Source: Amaranthus tricolor
Taxonomy: Eukaryota; Streptophyta; Magnoliopsida; Caryophyllales; Amaranthaceae
Assembly (NCBI RefSeq): GCF_026212465.1
Contig: NC_080063.1
Location: forward strand, 1,614,501 to 1,678,500
DNA length: 64,000 nt
Reading direction: 5' to 3'
Part shown: one piece after another, positions 1 through 14,918 of the stretch
Numbering within the stretch: the stretch's first letter is position 1
How the letters are laid out: every line of letters starts with the position of its first letter
The notes under the pieces: generated by a model
Database searches by the model: none
The model's input: only the letters and a program-made list of their open reading frames with translations
What the model was told of the DNA's origin: nothing
Program-made: the position numbers and the translations under genes

Positions 1-3000
1 ATCAATGATCAATGAAGAATGAACGATGAAGAATGAACAAGGATCAATGATCAATGAAGAATGAACGATGAAGAATGAACAAGGATCAATGATCAATGAC
101 GAATGAACGATGAAGAATGAACAAGGATCAATGAACAATGAAGAATGAACGATTAAGAATGAACAAGGATCAATGATCAATGACGAATGAACGATGAAGA
201 ATGAACAAGGATCAATGATCAATGAACAATGAACGATGAAGAATGAACAAGGATCAATGATCAATGAAGAATGAACGGTGAAGAATGAACAAGGATTAAT
301 GGTCAATGACGAATGTACGATGAAGAATGAATAAGGATCAATGATCAATGAAGAATGAACAATGAAGAATGAACAAGGATCAATGATAAATGACGAAGGA
401 ACGATAAAGAATGAACAAAGATCAATGATCAATGAAGAATGAACGATGAAGAATGAACAAGGATCAATGATCAATGACGAATGAACGATGAAGATTGAAC
501 AAGGATCAATGATCAATGAAGAATGAACGATGAAGAATGAACAAGGATCAATGATCAATGAAGAATGAACGATGAAGAATGAACAAGGATCAATGATCAA
601 TGACGAATGAACGATGAAGAATGAACAAGTATTATTGGTCAATGACAAATGAACGATGATGAATGAACAAGGATCAATGATCAATGAAGAATGAACGATG
701 AAGAATGAACAAGGATTCATGGTCAATGACGAATGTACGATGAAGAATGAACAAGGATCAATGATCAATGAAGAATGAACAATGAAGAATGAACAAGGAT
801 CAATGATAAATGACGAAGGAACGATAAAGAATGAACAAAGATCAATGATCAATGAAGAATGAACGATGAAGAATGAACAAGGATCAATGATCAATGAAGA
901 ATGAACGATGAAGAATGAACAAGGATCAATGATCAATGAAGAATAAACGATGAAGAATGAACAAGGGTCAATGATCAATGAAGAATGAACGATGAAGAAT
1001 GAACAAGGATCAATGGTCGATGAATAATAAACGATGAAGAATGAACAAAGCTCAATGATCAATGACGAATGAACGATGAAAAATGAACAAGGATCAATGA
1101 TCAATGAAGAATGAACGATGAAGAATGAACAAGGATCAATGATCAATGAAGAATAAACAAGAATTATTGGTCAATGACGAATGAACGATGAAGAATGAAC
1201 AAGGATCAATGATCAATGAAGAATGAACGATGAAGAATGAACAAGGATCAATGCTCAAATGACGAATGAACGGTGAAGAATGAACAAGGATAATTGATCA
1301 ATGAAGAATGAACGATGAAGAATGAACAAGGATCAATAATCAATGAAAAATGAACGATGAAGAATGAACAAGGATCAATGATCAATGACGAATGAACGAT
1401 GAAGAATGAACAAGGATCAATGATCAATGAACAATGAACAATGAAGAATGAACAAGGATCAATGATCAATGAAGAATGAACGATGAAGAATGAACAAGGA
1501 TTAATGGTCAACGACGAATGAACGATGAAGAATGAGCAAGGATCAATGATCAATGACGAATGAACGATGCAGAATGAACAAGGATTATTGGTCAATGACA
1601 AATGAACGATGAAGAATGAACAAGGATCAATGATCAATGAAGAATAAACGATGAAGAATGAACAAGGATCAATGATCAATGAAGAATGAACGATGAAGAA
1701 TGAACAAGGATCAATGATCGATGAATAATGAACGATGAAGAATGAACAAAGCTCAATGATCAATGACGAATGAACGATGAAAAATGAACAAGGATCAATG
1801 ATCAATGAAGAATGAACGATGAAGAATGAACAAGGATCAATGATCAATGAAGAATAAACAAGAATTATTGGTCAATGACGAATGAACGATGAAGAATGAA
1901 CAAGGATCAATGATCAATGAAGAATGAACGATGAAGAATGAACAAGGATCAATGCTCAAATGACGAATGAACGGTGAAGAATGAACAAGGATAATTGATC
2001 AATGAAGAATGAACGATGAAGAATGAACAAGGATCAATGATCAATGAAGAATGAACGATGAAGAACGAACAAGGATCAATGATCAATGACGACTGAACGA
2101 TGAAGAATGAACAAAGATCAATGATCAATGAAAAATGAACGATGAAGAATGAACAAGGATCAATGATCAATGAAGAATGCACGATGAAGAATGAACAAGG
2201 ATTAATGGTCAATGACGAATGAACGATGAAGAATGAACAAGGATCAATGATCAATGAAGAATAAACGATGAAGAATGAACAAGGATCAATGATCAATGAA
2301 GAATGAACAAGGATCAATGATCAATGACGAATGAACTATGAAGAATGAACAAGGATCAATGATCAATGAAGAATGAACGATGAATAATGAACAACGATCA
2401 ATGATCAATGACGAATGAACGATGAAGAATGAACAAGGATCAATGATCAATGAAGAATGAACAAGGATCATTGATCAATGAAAAATGAACGATGAAGAAT
2501 GAACAAGGATCAATGATCAATGACGAATGAACGATGAAGAATGAACAAGGATCAATGATCAATGAAGAATGAATGATGAAGAATGAACAAGGATCAATGG
2601 TCAATGACGAATGAACGATGAAGAATGAACAAGGATAAATGATCAATGAAGAATGAACGATTAAGAATGAACAAGGATCAATGATCAATGATCAATGGCG
2701 AATGAACGATGAAGAATGAACAAGGATCAATGATCAATGAACAATGAACGATGAAGAATGAACAAGGATCAATGATCAATGAAGAATGAACGACGAAGAA
2801 TGAACAAGGATCAATGATCAATGAAAAAACAACGATGAAGAATGAACAAGGATCAATGATCAATGACGAATGAACGATGAAGAATGAACAAGGATCAATG
2901 ATCAATGAAGAATTAACGATGAAAAATGAACAAGGATCAATGATCAATGAAGAATAAAAGATGAAGAATGAACAAGGATCAATGGTTAATGACGAATGAA

Positions 3001-6000
3001 CGATGAAAAATGAACAAGGATCAATGATCTATGAAGAATGAACGATGAAGAATGAACAAGGATCAATGATCAATGAAGAATAAACAAGAATTATTGGTCA
3101 ATGACGAATGAACGATGAAGAATGAACCAGGATCAATGATCAATGAATAATGAACGATGAAGAATGAACAAGGATCAATGATCAATGAAGAATGAACGAT
3201 GAAGAATGAAAAAGGATCAATGATCAATCAAGAAAGAACGATGAAGAATGAACAAGGATCAATGATCAATGAAGAATGAACAAGAATTAATGGTCAATAA
3301 CGAATGAACGATGAAGAATGAACAAGGATCAATGATCAATGAAGAATGAACGATGAAGAATGAACAAGGATCAATGATCAATGAAGAATGAACGATGAAG
3401 AATGAAAAAGGATCAATGATCAATCAAGAAAGAACGATGAAGAATGAACAAGGATCAATGATCAATGAAGAATGAACAAGAATTAATGGTCAATAACGAA
3501 TGAACGATGAAGAATGAACAAGGATCAATGATCAATGAAGAATGAACGATGAAGAATGAACAAGGATCAATGATCAATGAAGAATGAACGATGAAGAATG
3601 AACAAGGATCAATGATCAATGACTAATGAATGATGAAGAATGAACAAGGATCAATGAACAATGAAGAATGAACGATTAAGAATCAACAAGGATCAATGAT
3701 CAATGACGAATGAACGATGAAGAATGAACAAGGATCAATGATCAATGAAGAATGAACGATGAAGAATGAACAAGGATCAATGATCAATGAAGAATGAACG
3801 ATGAAGAATGAACAAGGATCAATGATCAATGACGAATGAACGATGAAGAATGAACAAGGATCAATCAACAATGAAGAATGAACGATTAAGAATGAACAAG
3901 GATCAATGATCAATGACGAATGAACGATGAAGAATGAACAAGGATCACTGATCAATGAACAATGAACGACGAAGAATGAACAAGGATCAATGATCAATGA
4001 AGAATGAACGGTGAAGAATGAACAAGGATTAATGGTCAATGACGAATGTACGATGAAGAATGAACAAGGATCAATGATCAATGAAGAATGAACAATGAAG
4101 AATGAACAAGGATCAATGATAAATGACGAAGGAACGATAAAGAATGAACAAAGATCAATGATCAATGAAGAATGAACGATGAAGAATGAACAAGGATCAA
4201 TGATCAATGACGAATGAACGATGAAGAATGAACAAGGATCAAGGATCAATGAAGAATGAACGATGAAGAATGAACAAGGATCAATGATCAATGAAGAATG
4301 AACGATGAAGAATGAACAAGGATCAATGATCAATGACGAATGAACGATGAAGAATGAACAAGGATTATTGGTCAATGACAAATGAACGATGATGAATGAA
4401 CAAGGATCAATGATCAATGAAGAATGAACGATGAAGAATGAACAAGGATTCATGGTCAATGACGAATGTACGATGAAGAATGAACAAGGATCAATGATCA
4501 ATGAAGAATGAACAAGGATCAATGATAAATGACGAAGGAACGATAAAGAATGAACAAAGATCAATGATCAATGAAGAATGAACGATGAAGAATGAACAAG
4601 GATCAATGATCAATGAAGAATGAACGATGAAGAATGAACAAGGATCAATGATCAATGAAGAATAAACGATGAAGAATGAACAAGGGTCAATGATCAATGA
4701 AGAATGAACGATGTAGAATGAACAAGGATCAATGATCGATGAATAATGAACGATGAAGAATGAACAAAGCTCAATGATCAATGACGAATGAACGATGAAA
4801 AATGAACAAGGATCAATGATCAATGAAGAATGAACGATGAAGAATGAACAAGGATCAATGATCAATGAAGAATAAACAAGAATTATTGGTCAATGACGAA
4901 TGAACGATGAAGAATGAACAAGGATCAATGATCAATGAAGAATGAACGATGAAGAATGAACAAGGATCAATGCTCAAATGACGAATGAACGGTGAAGAAT
5001 GAACAAGGATAATTGATCAATGAAGAATGAACGATGAAGAATGAACAAGGATCAATAATCAATGAAAAATGAACGATGAAGAATGAACAAGGATCAAAGA
5101 TCAATGACGAATGAACGATGAAGAATGAACAAGGATCAATGATCAATGAACAATGAACGATGAAGAATGAACAAGGATCAATGATAAATGACGAAGGAAC
5201 GATAAAGAATGAACAAAGATCAATGATCAATGAAGAATGAACGATGAAGAATGAACAAGGATCAATGATCAATGACGAATGAACGATGAAGAATGAACAA
5301 GGATCAAGGATCAATGAAGAATGAACGATGAAGAATGAACAAGGATCAATGATCAATGAAGAATGAACGATGAAGAATGAACAAGGATCAATGATCAATG
5401 ACGAATGAACGATGAAGAATGAACAAGGATTATTGGTCAATGACAAATGAACGATGATGAATGAACAAGGATCAATGATCAATGAAGAATGAACGATGAA
5501 GAATGAACAAGGATTAATGGTCAATGACGAATGTACGATGAAGAATGAACAAGGATCAATGATCAATGAAGAATGAACAATGAAGAATGAACAAGGATCA
5601 ATGATAAATGACGAAGGAACGATAAAGAATGAACAAAGATCAATGATCAATGAAGAATGAACGATGAAGAATGAACAAGGATCAATGATCAATGACGAAT
5701 GAACGATGAAGAATGAACAAGGATCAAGGATCAATGAAGAATGAACGATGAAGAATGAACAAGGATCAATGATCAATGAAGAATGAACGATGAAGAATGA
5801 ACAAGGATCAATGATCAATGACGAATGAACGATGAAGAATGAACAAGGATTATTGGTCAATGACAAATGAACGATGATGAATGAACAAGGATCAATGATC
5901 AATGAAGAATGAACGATGAAGAATGAACAAGGATTCATGGTCAATGACGAATGTACGATGAAGAATGAACAAGGATCAATGATCAATGAAGAATGAACAA

Positions 6001-7049
6001 GGATCAATGATAAATGACGAAGGAACGATAAAGAATGAACAAAGATCAATGATCAATGAAGAATGAACGATGAAGAATGAACAAGGATCAATGATCAATG
6101 AAGAATGAACGATGAAGAATGAACAAGGATCAATGATCAATGAAGAATAAACGATGAAGAATGAACAAGGGTCAATGATCAATGAAGAATGAACGATGTA
6201 GAATGAACAAGGATCAATGATCGATGAATAATGAACGATGAAGAATGAACAAAGCTCAATGATCAATGACGAATGAACGATGAAAAATGAACAAGGATCA
6301 ATGATCAATGAAGAATGAACGATGAAGAATGAACAAGGATCAATGATCAATGAAGAATAAACAAGAATTATTGGTCAATGACGAATGAACGATGAAGAAT
6401 GAACAAGGATCAATGATCAATGAAGAATGAACGATGAAGAATGAACAAGGATCAATGCTCAAATGACGAATGAACGGTGAAGAATGAACAAGGATAATTG
6501 ATCAATGAAGAATGAACGATGAAGAATGAACAAGGATCAATAATCAATGAAAAATGAACGATGAAGAATGAACAAGGATCAAAGATCAATGACGAATGAA
6601 CGATGAAGAATGAACAAGGATCAATGATCAATGAACAATGAACGATGAAGAATGAACAAGGATCAATGATCAATGAAGAATGAACAATGAAGAATGAACA
6701 AGGATTAATGGTCAATGACGAATGAACGATGAAGAATGAACAAGGATCAATGATCAATGAAGAATGAACGATGAAGAATGAACAAGGATCAATGATCAAT
6801 GAAGAATGAACAAGGATCAATGATCAATGAAGAATGAACGATTAAGAATGAACAAGGATCAATGATCAATGATCAATGACGAATGAACGATGAAGAATGA
6901 ACACGGATCAATGATCAATGAACAATGAACGATGAAGAATGAACAAGGATCAATGATCAATGAAGAATGAACGATGAAGAATGAACAAGGATCAATGATC
7001 AATGAAGAATGAACGATGAAGAATGAACAAGGATCAATGCTCAACGACG
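1..7049 (+). repeat. Heterogeneous leader of the array, no regular HOR phase
   Basis: It uses the same subunits and many of the same variants, but the anchor appears only at the end (7036). Four 43-bp subunits occur (1250, 1951, 4969, 6454). AAGGAACGATAAAG pairs lie at 396/816 and 5193/5613 (420 bp apart) and at 4129/4535 (406 bp apart, because one 28-bp subunit intervenes). A partial HOR end with GACGAAG and the six-A stretch is present at about 2790-2830 without the anchor subunit. 3683-4564 and 4967-6049 repeat much of one another. Substitutions outside the shared set are more frequent here than at the right side of the window by eye. Confidence 0.85.
3150..3498 (+). repeat. Local 196-bp tandem duplication
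   Basis: A stretch with AATGAAAAAGG, AATCAAG, AAAGAACG and the S2 28-bp subunit occurs twice, with S2 at 3275-3302 and 3471-3498. The offset of 196 bp equals four 42-bp and one 28-bp subunit. Block limits are approximate because the flanks are also repeats. Confidence 0.88.
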
Positions 7050-8470
7050 AATGAACGGTGAAGAATGAACAAGGATCAATGATCAATGAAGAATGAACGA
7101 CGAAGAATGAACAAGGATCAATGATCAATGAAAAAACAACGATGAAGAATGAACAAGGATCAATGATCAATGACGAATGAACGATGAAGAATGAACAAGG
7201 ATCAATGATCAATGAAGAATTAACGATGAAAAATGAACAAGGATCAATGATCAATGAAGAATAAAACATGAAGAATGAACAAGGTTCAATGGTTAATGAC
7301 GAATGAACGATGAAAAATGAACAAGGATCAATGATCTATGAAGAATGAACGATGAAGAATGAACAAGGATCAATGATCAATGAAGAATAAACAAGAATTA
7401 TTGGTCAATGACGAATGAACGATGAAGAATGAACCAGGATCAATGATCAATGAATAATGAACGATGAAGAATGAACAAGGATCAATGATCAATGAAGAAT
7501 GAACGATGAAGAATGAAAAAGGATCAATGATCAATCAAGAAAGAACGATGAAGAATGAACAAGGATCAATGATCAATGAAGAATGAACAAGAATTAATGG
7601 TCAATAACGAATGAACGATGAAGAATGAACAAGGATCAATGATCAATGAAGAATGAACGATGAAGAATGAACAAGCATCAATGATCAATGAAGAATGAAA
7701 GATGAAGAATGAACAAGGATCAATGATCAATGACGAATGAACGATGAAGAATGAACAAGGATCAATGAACAATGAAGAATGAACGATTAAGAATGAACAA
7801 GGATCAATGATCAATGACGAATGAACGATGAAGAATGAACAAGGATCAATGATCAATGAAGAATGAACGATGAAGAATGAACAAGGATCAATGATCAATG
7901 AAGAATGAACGATGAAGAATGAACAAGGATCAATGATCAATGAAGAATGAACAAGGATCAATGATCAATGACGAATGAACTATGAAGAATGAACAAGGAT
8001 CAATGATCAATGAAGAATGAACGATGAATAATGAACAAGGATCAATGATCAATGACGAATGAACGATGAAGAATGAACAAGGATCAATGATCAATGAAGA
8101 ATGAACAAGGATCATTGATCAATGAAAAATGAACGATGAAGAATGAACAAGGATCAATGATCAATGACGAATGAACGATGAAGAATGAACAAGGATCAAT
8201 GGTCAATGACGAATGAACGATGAAGAATGAACAAGGATAAATGATCAATGAAGAATGAACGATTAAGAATGAACAAGGATCAATGATCAATGATCAATGA
8301 CGAATGAACGATGAAGAATGAACAAGGATCAATGATCAATGAACAATGAACGATGAAGAATGAACAAGGATCAATGATCAATGAAGAATGAACGATGAAG
8401 AATGAACAAGGATCAATGATCAATGAAGAATGAACGATGAAGAATGAACAAGGATCAATGCTCAACGACG
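7050..8470 (+). repeat. HOR copy C1, 1421 bp
   Basis: This short copy goes from the GGTGAAG start through the u14 28-bp subunit (about 7585) to AACTATGAAG (7979), GGATCATTGATC (about 8107), GGATAAATG (about 8235) and the doubled AATGATC (8282). It has no 43-bp subunit and no AAGGAACGATAAAG block. The middle of the HOR is missing, 911 bp less than the reference. Confidence 0.87.
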
Positions 8471-10563
8471 AATGAACGGTGAAGAATGAACAAGGATCAA
8501 TGATCAATGAAGAATGAACGACGAAGAATGAACAAGGATCAAAGATCAATGAAAAAACAACGATGAAGAATGAACAAGGATCAATGATCAATGACGAATG
8601 AACGATGAAGAATGAACAAGGATCAATGATCAATGAAGAATTAACGATGAAAAATGAACAAGGATCAATGATCAATGAAGAATAAAAGATGAAGAATGAA
8701 CAAGGTTCAATGGTTAATGACGAATGAACGATGAAAAATGAACAAGGATCAATGATCTATGAAGAATGAACGATGAAGAATGAACAAGGATCAATGATCA
8801 ATGAAGAATAAACAAGAATTATTGGTCAATGACGAATGAACGATGAAGAATGAACCAGGATCAATGATCAATGAATAATGAACGATGAAGAATGAACAAG
8901 GATCAATGATCAATGAAGAATGAACGATGAAGAATGAAAAAGGATCAATGATCAATCAAGAAAGAACGATGAAGAATGAACAAGGATCAATGATCAATGA
9001 AGAATGAACAAGAATTAATGGTCAATAACGAATGAACGATGAAGAATGAACAAGGATCAATGATCAATGAAGAATGAACGATGAAGAATGAACAAGGATC
9101 AATGATCAATGAAGAATGAAAGATGAAGAATGAACAAGGATCAATGATCAATGACGAATGAACGATGAAGAATGAACAAGGATCAATGAACAATGAAGAA
9201 TGAACGATTAAGAATGAACAAGGATCAATGATCAATGACGAATGAACGATGAAGAATGAACAAGGATCAATGATCAATGAAGAATGAACGATGAAGAATG
9301 AACAAGGATCAATGATCAATGAAGAATGAACGATGAAGAATGAACAAGGATCTATGATCAATGACGAATGAACGATGAAGAATGAACAAGGATCAATCAA
9401 CAATGAAGAATGAACGATTAAGAATGAACAAGGATCAATGATCAATGACGAATGAACGATGAAGAATGAACAAGGATCAATGATCAATGAACAATGAACG
9501 ATGAAGAATGAACAAGGATCAATGAGCAATGAAGAATGAACGGTGAAGAATGAACAAGGATTAATGGTCAATGACGAATGTACGATGAAGAATGAACAAG
9601 GATCAATGATCAATGAAGAATGAACAATGAAGAATGAACAAGGATCAATGATAAATGACGAAGGAACGATAAAGAATGAAAAAAGATCAATGATCAATGA
9701 AGAATGAACGATGAAGAATGAACAAGGATCAATGATCAATGACGAATGAACGATGAAGAATGAACAAGGATCAATGATCAATGAAGAATGAACGATGAAG
9801 AATGAACAAGGATCAATGATCAATGAAGAATGAACGATGAAGAATGAACAAGGATCAATGATCAATGACGAATGAACGATGAAGAATGAACAAGGATCAA
9901 TGCTTAATGACGAATGAACGATGATGAATGAACAAGGATCAATGATCAATGAAGAATGAACGATGAAGAATGAACAAGGATCAATGATCAATGACGAATG
10001 AACAAGGATCAATGATCAATGACGAATGAACTATGAAGAATGAACAAGGATCAATGATCAATGAAGAATGAACGATGAATAATGAACAAGGATCAATGAT
10101 CAATGACGAATGAACGATGAAGAATGAACAAGGATCAATGATCAATGAAGAATGAACAAGGATCATTGATCAATGAAAAATGAACGATGAAGAATGAACA
10201 AGGATCAATGATCAATGACGAATGAACGATGAAGAATGAAAAAGGATCAATGATCAATGAAGAATGAATGATGAAGAATGAACAAGGATCAATGGTCAAT
10301 GACGAATGAACGATGAAGAATGAACAAGGATAAATGATCAATGAAGAATGAACGATTAAGAATGAACAAGGATCAATGATCAATGATCAATGACGAATGA
10401 ACGATGAAGAATGAACAAGGATCAATGATCAATGAACAATGAACGATGAAGAATGAACAAGGATCAATGATCAATGAAGAATGAACGATGAAGAATGTAC
10501 AAGGATCAATGATCAATGAAGAATGAACGATGAAGAATGAACAAGGATCAATGCTCAACGACG
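8471..10563 (+). repeat. HOR copy C2, 2093 bp
   Basis: It has no 43-bp subunit. It runs from the GGTGAAG/GACGAAG start through the u14 28-bp subunit (about 9005) and a single AAGGAACGATAAAG subunit (about 9660, with AATGAAAAAAG after it). It then passes AATGCTTAATGACG (about 9900) to AACTATGAAG (10029). The AATGAAAAAGG change recurs at 10240. Confidence 0.87.
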
Positions 10564-13035
10564 AATGAACGGTGAAGAATGAACAAGGATCAATGATCAA
10601 TGAAGAATGAACGACGAAGAATGAACAAGGATCAATGATCAATGAAAAAACAACGATGAAGAATGAACAAGGATCAATGATCAATGACGAATGAACGATG
10701 AAGAATGAACAAGGATCAATGATCAATGAAGAATTAACGATGAAAAATGAACAAGGATCAATGATCAATGAAGAATAAAAGATGAAGAATGAACAAGGAT
10801 CAATGGTTAATGACGAATGAACGATGAAAAATGAACAAGGATCAATGATCTATCAAGAATGAACGATGAAGAATGAACAAGGATCAATGATCAATGAAGA
10901 ATAAACAAGAATTATTGGTCAATGACGAATGAACGATGAAGAATGAACCAGGATCAATGATCAATGAATAATGAACGATGAAGAATGAACAAGGATCAAT
11001 GATCAATGAAGAATGAACGATGAAGAATGAAAAAGGATCAATGATCAATCAAGAAAGAACGATGAAGAATGAACAAGGATCAATGATCAATGAAGAATGA
11101 ACAAGAATTAATGGTCAATAACGAATGAACGATGAAGAATGAACAAGGATCAATGATCAATGAAGAATGAACGATGAAGAATGAACAAGGATCAATGATC
11201 AATGAAGAATGAACGATGAAGAATGAACAAGGATCAATGATCAATGACGAATGAACGATGAAGAATGAACAAGGATCAATGAACAATGAAGAATGAACGA
11301 TTAAGAATGAACAAGGATCAATGATCAATGACGAATGAACGATGAAGAATGAACAAGGATCAATGATCAATGAAGAATGAACGATGAAGAATGAACAAGG
11401 ATCAATGATCAATGAAGAATGAACGATGAAGAATGAACAAGGATCAATGATCAATGACGAATGAACGATGAAGAATGAACAAGGATTATTGGTCAATGAC
11501 AAATGAACGATGATGAATGAACAAGGATCAATGATCAATGAAGAATGAACGATGAAGAATGAACAAGGATTCATGGTCAATGACGAATGTACGATGAAGA
11601 ATGAACAAGGATCAATGATCAATGAAGAATGAACAATGAAGAATGAACAAGGATCAATGATAAATGACGAAGGAACGATAAAGAATGAACAAAGATCAAT
11701 GATCAATGAAGAATGAACGATGAAGAATGAACAAGGATCAATGATCAATGAAGAATGAACGATGAAGAATGAACAAGGATCAATGATCAATGAAGAATAA
11801 ACGATGAAGAATGAACAAGGGTCAATGATCAATGAAGAATGAACGATGTAGAATGAACAAGGATCAATGATCGATGAATAATGAACGATGAAGAATAAAC
11901 AAAGCTCAATGATCAATGACGAATGAACGATGAAAAATGAACAAGGATCAATGATCAATGAAGAATGAACGATGAAGAATGAACAAGGATCAATGATCAA
12001 TGAAGAATAAACAAGAATTATTGGTCAATGACGAATGAACGATGAAGAATGAACAAGGATCAATGATCAATGAAGAATGAACGATGAAGAATGAACAAGG
12101 ATCAATGCTCAAATGACGAATGAACGGTGAAGAATGAACAAGGATAATTGATCAATGAAGAATGAAAGATGAAGAATGAACAAGGATCAATAATCAATGA
12201 AAAATGAACGATGAAGAATGAACAAGGATCAAAGATCAATGACGAATGAACGATGAACAATGAACAAGGATCAATGATCAATGAACAATGAACGATGAAG
12301 AATGAACAAGGATCAATGATCAATGAAGAATGAACGATGAAGAATGAACAAGGATTAATGGTCAATGACGAATGAACGATGAAGAATGAACAAGGATCAA
12401 TGATCAATGAAGAATAAACGATGAAGAATGAACAAGGATCAATGATCAATGAAGAATGAACAAGGATCAATGATCAATGACGAATGAACTACGAAGAATG
12501 AACAAGGATCAATGATCAATGAAGAATGAACGATGAATAATGAACAAGGATCAATGTTCAATGACGAATGAACGATGAAGAATGAACAAGGATCAATGAT
12601 CAATGAAGAATGAACAAGGATCATTGATCAATGAAAAATGAACGATGAAGAATGAACAAGGATCAATGATCAATGACGAATGAACGATGAAGAATGAATA
12701 AGAATCAATGATCAATGAAGAATGAATGATGAAGAATGAACAAGGATCAATGGTCAATGACGAATGAACGATGAAGAATGAACAAGGATAAATGATCAAT
12801 GAAGAATGAACGATTAAGAATGAACAAGGATCAATGATCAATGATCAATGACGAATGAACGATGAAGAATGAACAAGGATCAATGATCAATGAACAATGA
12901 ACGATGAAGAATGAACAAGGATCAATGATCAATGAAGAATGAACGATGAAGAATGAACGATGAAGAATGAACAAGGATCAATGATCAATGAAGAATGAAC
13001 GATGAAGAATGAACAAGGATCAATGCTCAACGACG
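10564..13035 (+). repeat. HOR copy C3, 2472 bp
   Basis: It has one 43-bp subunit (12104), AACTACGAAG (about 12487), AATGAATAAGAATC (about 12698) and the 56-bp subunit at 12938-12993. Landmarks at 12102, 12439, 12593 and 12929 recur at 16961, 17298, 17452 and 17788, all offset 4859. The first part contains GATCTATCAAG (about 10850), shared with about 15205. Confidence 0.9.
12938..12993 (+). repeat. 56-bp subunit with duplicated first 14-mer
   Basis: AATGAACGATGAAG is present twice in a row before AATGAACAAGGATC. It is one of only two such subunits found, the other lying exactly 4859 bp downstream. The 14-mer gain is the reciprocal of the 14-mer loss that makes the 28-bp subunits. Confidence 0.95.
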
Positions 13036-14918
13036 AATGAACGGTGAAGAATGAACAAGGATCAATGATCAATGAAGAATGAACGACGACGAATGAACAA
13101 GGATCAATGATCAATGAAAAAACAACGATGAAGGATGAACAAGGATCAATGATCAATGACGAATGAACGATGAAGAATGAACAAGGATCAATGATCAATG
13201 AAGAATTAACGATGAAAAATGAACAAGGATCAATGATCAATGAAGAATAAACGATGAAGAATGAACAAGGATCAATGGTTAATGACGAATGAACGATGAA
13301 AAATGAACAAGGATCAATGATCTATGAAGAATGAACGATGAAGAATGAACAAGGATCAATGATCAATGAAGAATAAACAAGAATTAAGTGTCAATGACGA
13401 ATGAACGATGAAGAATGAACCAGGATCAATGATCAATGAATAATGAACGATGAAGAATGAACAAGGATCAATGATCAATGAAGAATGAACGATGAAGAAT
13501 GAACAAGGATCAATGATCAATCAAGAAAGAACGATGAAGAATGAACAAGGATCAATGATCAATGAAGAATGAACAAGAATTAATGGTCAATAACGAATGA
13601 ACGATGAAGAATGAACAAGGATCAATGATCAATGAAGAATGAACGATGAAGAATGAACAAGGATCAATGATCAATGAAGAATGAACGATGAAGAATGAAC
13701 AAGGATCAATGATCAATGACGAATGAACGATGAAGAATGAACAAGGATCAATGAACAATGAAGAATGAACGATTAAGAATGAACAAGGATCAATGATCAA
13801 TGACGAATGAACGATGAAGAATGAACAAGGATTATTGGTCAATGACAAATGAACGATGATGAATGAACAAGGATCAATGATCAATGAAGAATGAACGATG
13901 AAGAATGAACAAGGATTCATGGTCAATGACGAATGTACGATGAAGAATGAACAAGGATCAATGATCAATGAAGAATGAACAATGAAGAATGAACAAGGAT
14001 CAATGATAAATGACGAAGGAACGATAAAGAATGAACAAAGATCAATGATCAATGAAGAATGAACGATGAAGAATGAACAAGGATCAATGATCAATGACGA
14101 ATGAACGATGAAGAATGAACAAGGATCAATGATCAATGAAGAATGAACGATGAAGAATGAACAAGGATCAATGATCAATGAAGAATGAACGATGAAGAAT
14201 GAACAAGGATCAATGATCAATGACGAATGAACGATGAAGAATGAACAAGGATCAATGCTCAATGACGAATGAACGATGATGAATGAACAAGGATCAATGA
14301 TCAATGAAGAATGAACGATGAAGAATGAACAAGGATCAATGATCAATGACGAATGAACAAGGATCAATGATCAATGACGAATGAACTATGAAGAATGAAC
14401 AAGGATCAATGATCAATGAAGAATGAACGATGAATAATGAACAAGGATCAATGATCAATGACGAATGAACGATGAAGAATGAACAAGGATCAATGATCAA
14501 TGAAGAATGAACAAGGATCATTGATCAATGAAAAATGAACGATGAAGAATGAACAAGGATCAATGATCAATGACGAATGAACGATGAAGAATGAACAAGG
14601 ATCAATGATCAATGAAGAATGAATGATGAAGAATGAACAAGGATCAATGGTCAATGACGAATGAACGATGAAGAATGAACAAGGATAAATGATCAATGAA
14701 GAATGAACGATTAAGAATGAACAAGGATCAATGATCAATGATCAATGACGAATGAACGATGAAGAATGAACAAGGATCAATGATCAATGAACAATGAACG
14801 ATGAAGAATGAACAAGGATCAATGATCAATGAAGAATGAACGATGAAGAATGTACAAGGATCAATGATCAATGAAGAATGAACGATGAAGAATGAACAAG
14901 GATCAATGCTCAACGACG
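13036..14918 (+). repeat. HOR copy C4, 1883 bp
   Basis: It has no 43-bp subunit. After the AAGGAACGATAAAG region the order passes through AATGCTCAATGACG (about 14256, without the extra base) to the AACTATGAAG part (about 14384). The shortening relative to the reference is 449 bp, consistent with loss of the 43-bp, one 28-bp and nine 42-bp subunits. It is the first copy with the linked markers GACGACGAATG (13086) and GAATTAAGTG (13381). Confidence 0.87.
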
